Origin: Zonotrichia leucophrys gambelii
Lineage: Eukaryota > Chordata > Aves > Passeriformes > Passerellidae
Direction: 5' to 3'
Assembly: GCF_028769735.1 (NCBI RefSeq)
Contig: NC_088186.1
Location: forward strand, 5,735,001 to 5,799,000
Length of the DNA: 64,000 bases
Below are positions 1 to 12,300 of the stretch, piece by piece (position 1 is the first letter of the stretch; each line of letters opens with the position of its first letter). Under the pieces are notes generated by a model. It saw nothing but the letters and a program-made list of their open reading frames with translations, made no database searches and was not told the origin of the DNA. A program made the translations under genes and the position numbers.

Positions 1-374
1 GCAAGGCTCCTCCAATCTCCAACTGAATGTAAGACTAAGATAGAGCATTAGGTTCTCTGCTCAATATGAGAAATAAGCAGGAACAGAAATTTTCCCTCAA
101 TAGCATTCCTCTGTGGCACAAAGGAAAGGCCAAGAAGGAAACTGGAGGCAGCTGAAGGCATGTGTGACCATGGTGGTGGTAACCAGGCTGTCTAACAGCT
201 TTGTTTTGAATTATGTAACAAACACAGCAAACCAACCAATGAGGCTTGAAATACTAACAGGAGTGTGACAAGACTAGTCAGCCCTAGTGGGATTTTACAT
301 CTACATCAACCCTGAGTACATATGGAGGAGGCTGTAACCCTAATTGGAGAGCCCAGAAACTGAAGAGCACTTAC
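1..374 (-). other. PTGES2: PTGES2 intron 4 (partial)
   Basis: This lies downstream of the exon 4 donor (GAGAGT|GTAAGT, minus strand). I see no sequence resembling the next PTGES2 exon, so the remaining exons lie beyond position 1. No repeat or RNA gene was recognised. Confidence 0.6.
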
Positions 375-2599
<2,225 letters not shown>

Positions 2600-2673
2600 C
2601 TTCGGCTGAGGGCGGGCGGAGAGCGGCCGCTCCGCCCCGGGCACGGCGGCACCGCCCCGGCACGGCCGCGGCT

Positions 2674-2698
2674 CGGGGATCGGGGATCGGGGCTCGGG
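2674..2698 (+). promoter_or_regulatory. G-quadruplex-like G-run in the PTGES2 promoter
   Basis: Four G tracts (4, 4, 4 and 3 Gs) on the plus strand are separated by three-base spacers containing ATC, ATC and CTC. This fits the usual quadruplex pattern of four tracts with short loops. It lies about 75-100 bases upstream of the PTGES2 start codon, on the strand opposite the coding strand. Confidence 0.6.
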
Positions 2699-2829
2699 CA
2701 TGGCAGCCCCGCGCTTGCCCAGGGCGCGCCCTGCACGGGACAGCCAACACGGGGCGGACCCGCTGCCCTTTAATTATCAAATCTGAGAACACACCAGAGC
2801 CTAAACTGAGAGTAAAAGAATCAGTTAAA

Positions 2830-3212
2830 AGGGTGAGGGAACTGGGCCTGTTCAGCCGCGAGAGAAGGCAGCTGAGGGGATTTCATCGATGTCTATCAGT
2901 ATCTGCAGAGAGGGGGCATAGAATGGACCAGGCCGTGGTGCCGAGCAATAGAACAAGAGAAGCGGGCAGAAAGTTCCACCTGAGCATGAGGAAAAACTTC
3001 TTTCCTGAACAGTGACCGAGCCCTGAACAGGTTGCCCAGAGAGGGTGTGGAGTCTTCCTCACTGGGGATATTCCAGAAATGTCTGGACACAATCCTGTGC
3101 AGTGTGTGCTGGGGTGACCCTGCTTGAGCAGGAAGGTGAGACCAGATGATCCACTGTGATCCCTTCCAGCCTGACCCCTTCTGGGATTCTGTGGTTCTCT
3201 GCCCTGTGGGGC
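2830..3212 (+). repeat. CR1 LINE 3' end, plus orientation
   Basis: The block carries the hallmarks of the 3' end of an avian CR1 retroposon: a sequence around AGGTTGCCCAGAGAGG, then CTGGACACAATCCTGTGC, then GACCCTGCTTGAGCAGG, then the terminal TTCTGGGATTCTGTGGTTCT with its degenerate ATTCTGTG repeats. CR1 copies lack a poly(A) tail and end in this octamer repeat, as seen here. It is 5'-truncated and noncoding, and sits in the divergent PTGES2-BBLN spacer. The left edge is approximate. Confidence 0.85.
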
Positions 3213-3939
3213 TGTGGAGTCTGACCAGCACATATTCACAATGCAAGTGCACATCTCCACACTGAAAGTCTTCATCTGTTTTATTAACATGTGGTTACAT
3301 CCATTCATTACACTTATATTCAATTTCCCTATTTGAGGTGCAACACGAGCCTGACTTTGCAGTGCAGCAGGGTTATTACTCACAGAATGGAGAGGTGGCT
3401 GCAGTGTTAAATGGTGACATGACATTTTCTGTTGTCTTTGTCCCAAATACCCAGTTAATAACAGAATCCTTGATCTCAGGAGCACTGCTTGAATCAATGC
3501 TCTAATTGTGGGTTATTTTCATCCCAGTGTCTTCTCCCCAGGGATGAAAACACCACAGAGTGATGAAATCTCCTCAAGGTGACTGAGGTGTGGCTGATAC
3601 CAGGCCAAAGACGGGGAAGGGCAAAGTGAATCGTGCTTGTTGGTTTAGGGAAGGAGTGTGAAGGTGACCTGAGGCTGGTTCAAGCCGCTTAGTGGATGAA
3701 GCAGAGCTGGAGACAGGGTTGGAGTTGGGAGTTGAGCAGCAAAGCCCTAGCCGGGACGGGATGGTCCGCACGGACAGAATGCAGATTTATCCATATGGAA
3801 CATCACTTGTGTTGGGAATGAAGCGCCTAGTGCTGATGACGGCCTCTAAGCGGGGAAGTCTGTGAGGACCTGAGGACACTTGGGGAGGGCAAGGACACAG
3901 CCTAGCGCTGGGCATGCGTTTGGAAAAAATCCCCGGGAA
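3213..3939. other. Spacer between the CR1 copy and the BBLN promoter
   Basis: About 730 bases of mixed composition without a supportable gene. Short open frames on both strands lack splice context and family resemblance. I recognise no further repeat here. Confidence 0.5.
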
Positions 3940-4300
3940 ACGGGGATGGCGGCGCTGACTCCCGGGGCCGCCCCTGCCCGGCGCTGCTCGCCGCGCCCGC
4001 CCGCGCGCCTGCGCCCCGCGCCCTCGGCGCTAACCACGGAGATCACCGCAGCGCCGGCCCGCGTGACGCGCAAGGCGCCCTGCCCTCCCATTGGCTCCAG
4101 CCCCGCGCGTGCACGGGCGCGCCGTGCGGGCGGCGCCGAGGCGCGGGCGGGCGCGGCGGGATGTCGGGGCCCAACGGAGACCCGCACGTGTTGGGCGGCG
4201 GCGCCGGCGACGAGGGCGACGAGGGCGGGGACACCTTCGAGGAGGAAGGTGCGTGGGGGAGAGCGGGTCCGCCATCTCGGAGGGGAACCCGTGGCGCAGG
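3940..4300 (+). promoter_or_regulatory. BBLN: BBLN CpG-island promoter
   Basis: This CpG-dense block surrounds the BBLN start. An inverted CCAAT box (ATTGG) lies at about 4088-4092, some 70 bases before the ATG at 4161. A YY1-type ATGGCGGC lies at 3946-3953, and an NRF1-half-like GCATGCG just upstream near 3912. No TATA box is visible. The motif calls are by eye, and the transcription start is inferred to lie between the CCAAT box and the ATG. Confidence 0.6.
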
Positions 4301-7300
4301 ATGGCCTGGCCCGGTCCCCTGGGCTGCGGGAGGCAGAGCGCAGGTGTGCCCAGATGTGCTCAGGTGTGCCCAGATGTTCTGCCGGAGCGGTGCCCAGTGC
4401 CAGCGATGTACCCGCTATAGGGCAGTGGGGCTGGGAGACTGCAGGGTTTGATTCCCACCCAGCCATGGGGCACCCAGCTCCTACGTGTTGCCCTGGGATG
4501 GATTTTTTCTTCTGTGAAAAAATTATTTTGTGCTTTTGCTGGTGTACGGGGTGCTGATGTCAGGAAAGAGGATGTTCAGGTTCGGAAACCACAGGGCAGA
4601 TCATGTGGGCAGCTCTGGAGAAGTAGTCATGCATGGAAAAAGGGAATTTAATGCAGCTTGGCAACTTCCACTTCGGGGCATTTCCGCAGTGCCTGGGTTT
4701 GCCCTTGGGTATGCTGGTTCTGATACTGCCCTGTCCGGTTAGAACCAGCCCGTGGAGAAAGTGAGACGACAGCAGAGCAGTATTGTGGACGTAGAGGTCA
4801 CATAAAACTGGAATTCTTTCAGAGTAAGCACACTGCTACTCTTCTGTTGAAAATGGTGGAGCTGGGCTCTGCTGTTTCCCAAAACATTCTGTTCCCAGAT
4901 GTGACCCACCCAGGTGATTTTAGGAGTTATATCTGGGATCTAGCTGCAGTGACAGGACAATCACATCTCAAAGTGTGTTCACTGCTTTGCATCATCACAG
5001 TGATTTGTATTTCATATTTTTTGAAAAGCTAAGAGACACATTGGATGTGATGGAGAAAGTCACTAAATTGGATCTACATCCTAAATAATTGGGTTGTTCA
5101 GCTTGTAATTAACTGGGCTTTGTGTGCTGGTCTTAAAGAGCTGCTGCTATTTCCTGGTCTAGTGGGGCTGAGGCTGTGGATCTCTTCCTTCACCTCAAGT
5201 AGGAAACCTGATTTTTGTCAACTATGCTTGTAAGAATGTAGAGGAGTTAATGCAATTGCCATGCTCCTGCTCAGTGGTTTTCCAATAAGGATGCGGTTAT
5301 ATTTCCCAAAAATCCACCAAGATTGCAACTAATGGAAAACAATCAAAGGTTTTTACAACTTATTTTTAAATGGGTAATTTTTTTTTATTTCCCAAAGCTG
5401 AAGAAATTATATACCCTTCATTTCAGTTTTAGGCATGGAGAAAATTAAGCTTCTGTTGTGATTACAAGCTTCTTGCCAAGCTGATGAATGTCCCTTGCCA
5501 GAAGTAGTTACCATGTCTGCTTGGGATCTGCTCACCATTTCACTGGAATATGGTGCACCAAGTTGAAAAGCTGTAATTCACATACCTTGAAAAATGCTGA
5601 TAGTTTGAAAAATATTGGTACCTGCCACCTTTTTGGAAAGCATGTGTTTGTAGGATTGATTTTTAAATGCAAGAACATCATCAGTGCTATTGTTCATAGT
5701 GCCACCTCTATGTATACCTACAAGGCCAAACTTTTATTAATGAGCTCAAATGCAACATTACACAATTCTCCAAAGAATTAAAGGCTGCAACACTCTGAAC
5801 AGCTCCAAAGTTATAAGGTTATAAGAAAAGGAGGATAATTATTTTTTTTATAGTGAAACTTCTTAGCTATTAATAATGCAAATGACTTCAATGTTTAAAT
5901 ATTCACAGTTCTTTTAAAGCTGCTGGAAATGGCAGTGCCTGGACCTGGCAAAGGGGCAGCTGAGAAGGGCAGAGCTGGTCTGGGGGATTTCAGCACAGCC
6001 TGACCTTCCTAGGGTGCCCAGAGCACATCCTCATCCTCCCTCCTCTCCCCACATCCTTCAGCTCAGCCCAGCGTTCCAGGCACTGTGAGTGTCACGCTGG
6101 GCTCAGAGTGGAGAGGAGCCAGCCCCAGCCCATGAGGTTGGGCTTGTCCCACCCACACAGGCACTGTTCCCTGTCCCTCACAAACATCAGCCCACAGGTC
6201 ACAGCTCCACCTCTGCCTCCCAGCTGTGCCTTCAGAAAGGAACATGGCACTGGCTCCATCTGGGGTCCCCTGCAGCCCCCCAGGGGTCCTGAATAACCTC
6301 TGCAGTTTATGTTGTCTCTTTTTTCAGTTTGGGTTTTTGTTGTTCTTCAGGACTGTGTGAATATTGCTTGGAGCAATCCAAAAGCAAGAGTTGCAGAAGC
6401 ACAGCACTCTTCAGCTGGGTAACAGAGCTAACACACACCACTGTGAAATGCCATTGTACTGAGGCACACTGCTGCACTTGAAACAATGCTGTGAATAAGA
6501 AACTACCTAGTGAACCAACTGCCAGGATTGTCTGCAGTGAGTCTAGGCTTAATCTGAAGTACCCAAAGCCTTAATAGAGCATGGAAATCCTGTGGCTGAA
6601 CTCAGTGCCCAACACTTACCTTCCTGTGGAAATGATGGTGCCACTACCAGCACCTTTGGGCTCATCCCCTGCTCCTGCCACAGCCAGGATGGCTGCACTG
6701 CTGTGCCAGCCTGACTCCAGCCGGGCCTGAGTGAAGCACATCCCAGCTTGGAAGCCTTACCCAGTTCACAGAAAACAAACCCTACAACATGCTGACAAAG
6801 TGCCTGTACTATCAGGAAAGGGGATTCCAAAGGCAGCTGAAAAGGCTGACTTGTCTTTGGGATTTATCTGGTACTGTTGCAGTCAGCGCTCAGCCTGTGG
6901 CTGGCTGTTTGTGTGTGAGATCTGAGATGTGCCCACAGTGGGTTTGTACTGCCCAGGTACCTTGCCTTAGATCTTGTTACCAGTGTTCCAGCTTCCCATT
7001 GGCCTAGTTTGATCAGGGAACAGAGCACATGCAGGATTCAGTTGCATTTTAGTTCACCCAGCCAGGGGCAAATAAGGCACAGCCAGAATGCTGTGGGCAT
7101 GTTTTGCCAGAGCTCTTGCTGCCTGCTCTGACTGCAGTGACTTTGTACTTGCATTGTTGAGTCTCTCATTTCCCTTGCTTTTAGAATATGCAGCAATAAA
7201 CTCCATGCTGGACCAGATCAACTCCTGCTTGGATCACCTGGAGGAGAAGAACGATCACCTCCACATCTGCTTGAAGGAACTGCTGGAGTCCAACCGCCAG

Positions 7301-7378
7301 ACCCGGCTGGAGTTCCAGCAGCAGAGCAAGCAGCTGAACACAGGAGCTGATGTGCAGGGATCCCAGCCTCCTGCCTAG
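4161..7378 (+). CDS. BBLN: Bublin coiled-coil protein (C9orf16 orthologue), two exons
   Basis: The exons are 4161-4248 and 7185-7378. The donor is GAAG|GTGCGT, the acceptor TTTTAG|AATATG, and the joined frame encodes 93 aa. The C-terminal two thirds match the family closely: YAAINSMLDQINSCLDHLEEK, then NDHLH, then ELLESNRQTRLEFQQQ. This is a heptad-rich coiled coil. BBLN is a small, conserved protein linked in nematodes to intermediate-filament organisation at the apical cell cortex; its vertebrate function is little known. The N-terminus starts MSGPNGD as in human BBLN. It then turns into a Gly/Asp/Glu-rich stretch unlike the human one, which makes the protein about ten residues longer. The 2.9 kb intron holds no other recognised gene. 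Confidence 0.94.
4341..4380. repeat. Two-copy 20-bp tandem duplication in BBLN intron 1
   Basis: Two adjacent 20-base units beginning CAGGTGTGCCCAGATGT differ at one base (the 18th of the unit). Each unit starts with CAG followed by GTG. Confidence 0.8.
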
Positions 7379-8662
7379 AGTCTGACCACACACACAGCTG
7401 GTGTTGCTAAAGGACAGTTACTGGTCACCAATTTAATGTAAAACTTGAATAGCAGAGGTGCCTCGTTTCTGTTACTTGTTCCTTTCTGTGTTGTATCCTG
7501 CCATCATCTCCATGTTCTGTTTTCCTTTAGCTGTGAGACAGGTGCAGAAGCACAAAGGTGGCTGTAGGAGAGCTGGTTCTTTCTGCTCCCCAACATGAGC
7601 CTGACACTCACACTTGGTTAGAGCTGATTGTAGGAAACCTGAGCCCATGCAGGTAGTTTGCAGGCAGGCCCTCTTCACAAAGTGGAAAAATTATCCCTGC
7701 TCTCTTTTTCTTAAATCCAACAAGGAGTATTATGGCTTTACCCCCTTTGGCAGGGGCTGTCCTGACTCCAGGCTTGTCCCTAAGTGTAATGACACTGGAG
7801 AAGATGATTGAGCCCTGAGGAGGGCTTAGGGTAGCTGCTGCCTTGAAGCTACAGCTTCTTCTCCCTTAGTCACATTAACTGTGATGTATGAAATACTGGC
7901 ATGTGGTTCCAGATCACTGGACACTTCCACTCCATTCCAAGCAGATAAGACAAACTACCAGGGTGATGCTTCTGACCATTGTAACTGGAAGCTGCCTCAC
8001 TCCTTCAGCTGCCATTAAGGACCAAGGTGTGGAGAGAGGCAGAGCAGCCTGGTGAGGGTGAGCCCCCACCACAGCATCAGCAACAGAGAGCAGAGCCCTC
8101 CCTGCACATTCTGACAAGGCACGAGAGGTTTGCTCTGTACTTTGTGATCCTGTCAGTATGTCCTAGAGCCAGCACTTGTGAAGCAAGTCTTACTGTTCTA
8201 CTTATGTAGTGTTAAAGGAGTTTTTTGGAAAGTTAAAAGAGGTTATTTAAAAGAAATCCGTTTTATTAAAATCAGTTTGAAACAAACTTTGTTCCTGAGA
8301 GTCTCCACTATGAGAACAGATTGGATTAAGCCTTGTGGTATTAACAAAGGACCAAGGTGCATGTTTTTGCCTAGCTTAGGACTTGTCCAAGACTGCTTGT
8401 CCAACAGTGTGTATCTTAGAAAGGAAAGTGTTCTGAGAAGCAGAATTCAGCAGAGTCTCAAGAGATAAACATTTTCTCTGGAAAGGAAACGAGAGGAACT
8501 ACAAAGAATTCTTAAATCTGCATCTATCACTCCGTGACGTTTGTCCCCTATGGAAATCCCATTACCATCTTCTTTCAGGTTCAACAATCCCAAGCCTCAG
8601 TCTTTCCACATAACTGCTGTATCCCAACTGTACAAGTAATAAGCAACACTATCCTGTATTAG
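7379..8662 (+). other. BBLN: BBLN 3' UTR and downstream region
   Basis: No further coding sequence is seen between the BBLN stop and the CIZ1 3' end. Candidate plus-strand poly(A) signals are ATTAAA at 8265-8270 and AATAAA at 8694-8699. Use of the second would give a long 3' UTR that meets the CIZ1 3' UTR. Which signal is used cannot be told from sequence. Confidence 0.5.
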
Positions 8663-8682
8663 ACACGCTAAAGCCAGGCTTA

Positions 8683-8699
8683 TTTATTCTTAAAATAAA
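8683..8699. terminator. Palindromic double poly(A) signal serving convergent CIZ1 and BBLN
   Basis: TTTATT at 8683-8688 reads AATAAA on the minus strand, 111 bases after the CIZ1 stop codon. AATAAA lies on the plus strand at 8694-8699. Only five bases separate them, so one 17-base inverted repeat offers a canonical poly(A) hexamer to each of two convergent genes. The CIZ1 assignment is strong because it is the first signal after the stop. The BBLN assignment is inference. Confidence 0.6.
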
Positions 8700-8798
8700 A
8701 ACAGCAGTAAAGTTGAAGGTTTTGCTCTATTAAAAGACTCAGAAAATAAACATTTCCAGCAAATATCATATTGTAAAGGGCTCTCCTTTAAGGCCACT

Positions 8799-9386
8799 CT
8801 ATCTGGGTTTGCGCCTGGAAGAGCGTCTGCACCCAGCAGAGGTGAGACCGCCTGTCTCACCTTTGGCGAGGGAGGAAGGCTCTGCTGCTGCCTCCTGGCC
8901 TGCATCTGCTGCCTCCTTCTGTCCTAAGCCTCCTCCACTCCCTGGATCCTGGTGGTCCTCTGTGCCTGCCCTCTGCCTGGCTGTGTTGGCTTCTTCCTCA
9001 CGTCCCAGGGGCTCCCCTACGGTGTGGCTCTCCTCAGAGAACAGGCAGTCGGCACTAGTGGCAGTGGACTTGTCCTGTAGACTTTCTTCTTCTACAACCA
9101 TGATACCACACACATCATCAGTCACACTGGCCAGGCTCTTGCCCACTGGCCTAGAGGTGGCCAGCTCACCCTTACCCTCCAGAGACCTTGAAGTTTGTTC
9201 TTGCAGGGCTGACAGCTCTGTGCCCTCCTTATCTATCCCATGATCATCATTCATCTTCTTGCTGGTATGTGCTGTTGTAGCAAGAGGCTGTTTTGGATCA
9301 TCCAGCAATTGGGAGCTGGAGCCCTGGGAATGCAAAGGAGCCTCGGGGTAGGCAGTTGTGGCACGATGCCTTGCTGCCTTGTATCT
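8799..9386 (-). CDS. CIZ1: CIZ1 terminal coding exon
   Basis: This exon encodes residues 557-751 and the stop. It opens with RYKAARHR, matching the family QKYKAAK at the end of the matrin-type domain. It then becomes a low-complexity, Glu/Ser/Gly-rich tail that ends in a basic SSRRKPR. The tail is much longer than I recall for mammalian CIZ1, which ends soon after the matrin domain. The acceptor is TTTGCAG|AGATAC. Confidence 0.85.
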   Translation of the reverse strand, partial: RYKAARHRATTAYPEAPLHSQGSSSQLLDDPKQPLATTAHTSKKMNDDHGIDKEGTELSALQEQTSRSLEGKGELATSRPVGKSLASVTDDVCGIMVVEEESLQDKSTATSADCLFSEESHTVGEPLGREEEANTARQRAGTEDHQDPGSGGGLGQKEAADAGQEAAAEPSSLAKGETGGLTSAGCRRSSRRKPR

Positions 9387-12300
9387 CTGCAAATACAAAC
9401 AAACCAACGTGAGAGAGAAGCCCGGCTCAGCTCCTGTCACTGCAGCAAAGCAGCAGCTGGTCCAGGAACACCTGTACAAAAACAGTGGTGAGTGGCAGGG
9501 GCACAAAGTGATCTCAGCAGCTCCTGGCCTGGCTGCTGAGGCTCTCAACAGAGAAGGGTCAGCTCCTGTGAGGAAAAGTTTATTAAAAACTGAAGTCCCT
9601 CTCGCATTACTTAATGCTGAGCGAGTGCATGGCAGACCTGTGGTTCCCGAGACAGAAATCACGATCTGGCAACTGTTAATGTCAGACTCAGGACTCTGTA
9701 GATGTAACAGTGCAAGTGACAGCTCCTGCTTCAGCTACTGCCAGGACACACACCCTGGGCATGTGAGGCTCTGCACAGCCCTCAGCTACTGCTGTGATTT
9801 AATGTTTATCAGCCAAAGCAAGGCTTAAGCTGAAAGCTTTGTATTTCTTCACTCTGTTGATACAATCTGCACAGTCAGTGGAACTGTTGACAGGAAGGCT
9901 ACGATATCATATCCATTATATCTTGTTACAAGTCACTGGGGTTTTCCACAGAGTAAAGGTAAGCATATCATCAATAAAAGGACTCATTTGCACTCACTAT
10001 CATGATGAACCAGTAGAGGTCTGTAAAGAGATTAAAATGGCTACTACGCATGTTCTAGACGGGATTTCAGGAAAACAACTCACTGTAGCTAGCTAACACA
10101 TAGCAGGAACCCAGTCTTCAGTGCCCAGAGAGATGTGACCTAAAGGAGCAAACTGAAGTTCACTCTTTCCCACAGCAGTTCCCTTCATAATCAACTCCCT
10201 TTCAGCTGCCTGCTAAAGGGTTCTTTGAACTGGCACTAGCATTACACCTGACAATTTAAGGAAACAATTTCGAGCACAATGCCTTTCACCAGTCTGCAGT
10301 GTGGAATTACAGCACATCTGACAGGCAGCTTTACATTGTAATTCAGTTTATCACTGCAGGCTTGTTCCTCCTCTGTCCTCACAGAGGGATATGAACAATA
10401 TCATATCACACTGGAATTGGATCAGTTGAGCCATACTGTACCCAAACCTAAGCAGGTCCAGGCATGCAAACTGGTGTCCAGAGTGATGCTGTAAATTGTC
10501 TCAACAGCACACAATTCTCTGCTTTGAAAACCTCTGCTGAGCTACTCTGCTGAGAACACCCCAGCAACTGGCAGTGATTTAACTCAGACTGTGACAACCC
10601 CAAGGCACCCAGGCAGCCAAGAATAATAGTTATCTGCCTGCAGACATGTAAGTCTGGACTCTTCTCACGAACTCCCCAGGTCACTCTGGCATGCATTTGA
10701 AGAGCATCTGATTTCAGCTCTAAGTGGGCCAAAAGAGTGACATAAGTGGTTGCTGCTGCAGTTTCACTCTATGCTGATCTAAAACAAGCCAGGAAAACAG
10801 CAAGTCCAATTCCTTCATTCCTGAGATGACTAGCTGCAGGAGTGGGAGAGGATGAGCAACCATGAAGGAACAGCTGTGGTCTCCTCCCATTCCAAATCCA
10901 CTGCTCTGAGTGCTGGCAGAATTCTAAAGCACTCCACCCCTTCCTGAAGGCAGTGATGGCTGACTGGGAATAGTTTCTTCTGGCTGAAGACTAGAAGAAA
11001 ATCATGAAGTTTTGGGGGTTAGGGGTGTATGTATGTGTGTTTGGGTTTTTTTTTTAAACACTATTTAAAAGGTGGTAGGGAAGCACAGCAGTTTTTGTGG
11101 GTGCAGGCAGAGGACCAAGTCGATGTGGGAGCCTCCCTCCTTGCCAAGGACAGGGAATTGGGCTCTCCCATACAGGAGGGCCCAGGCAGTGGTCATGGGA
11201 TAGGGCAGAAACAGTGCAAGTCCTGTGTACCCTCTAAAAGTACTAATCCAGGCCCCTTACCCCCTGGCAAGTCAACAAGGACAGAACAACGGAGGCAGAT
11301 TCCAGGCCAGCCCAGTAGGAAAAGCTTTAGATACAAAAGCAGCGAGGGGCAATATGGCTTCTTTAGGTGGAGCCAGAAAAGCAAAGGAACAGCATCGGTT
11401 TGCAGAGCTTTGTGCTAAGGAGTTTCTAGGAAAGGGCAGCAGACAGAGAGAGACAGACAGATAGACAGACAGACTTCCTCTTGCAGGCTGACCCTGGGGA
11501 CAAATGGACTCTCACCAGCTTGTAGATTCTATCACATAAAGAGTCTGTAATGTTAAATTTTCAGATTTCTAAGGTATCTGATTTTACCAGGCCTCTTCCT
11601 GGATGAATCACACCCACGCTTTTGGCTAAAGGAGCTGTTCTTGCAGTATCACACCTGGAGATGCGTATGCACCAGCTTTCTTTACAAGGAACAGCCTCTC
11701 TCTCCTGCTCAATCCCACCTTGACCAACCTGTAATCTAACAGAGAAGAGGCCTAGGCTAAATGACAGACTCCACAGGTTCAGCAAACAGAGCGGACACTC
11801 TGAGGAAGATTCCCAGCCAGAAACAGGCAAAAAGATGACAGCAGCAGTAGCTGGGAAGCAGGACTTAACTGGTTTTAGATCTACAAGGGCCAAGGGAGAC
11901 AAAGACAGAGCACACCAGGAGAAAGCTACAGCATAATGGACACCAAGGATGATGGAAATGAGCTGGAGACAAGACAGCTAACGTGGTGGATTCACTGGAG
12001 AGACACGCACGGGGGAAACAAATGCCAGGCCATGCAATCGCCAAAGGGTCTAACCTGAAAGTTCTCAAAATGCATCAGGGACTTGCAGTGTGCGAGCCGG
12101 GCAGCGGAGTCGCTATGGTAGAATTTGTGACACAGCCTGCAGAGGTAACCTGCGACGGGGACCAGAAAATCCAGGCCTGCGAAACGGGAGGGGAAGGGAA
12201 ATCACAGATCACATTGAATGGAACTCAAATAATGAAAGCATGTTAAAAGAGAAGGGGGATGGGAGTAAAGGAGGAGAGGTGGAAAGCTTTGCTTCTGTTA

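Noticed and set aside
3880..4557. A long plus-strand frame over the BBLN promoter, including an ATG at 3946
   Set aside because: It is out of frame with BBLN, Ala/Arg/Pro-rich, and probably upstream of the transcription start. The ATG is better explained as a YY1-type ATGGCGGC motif.
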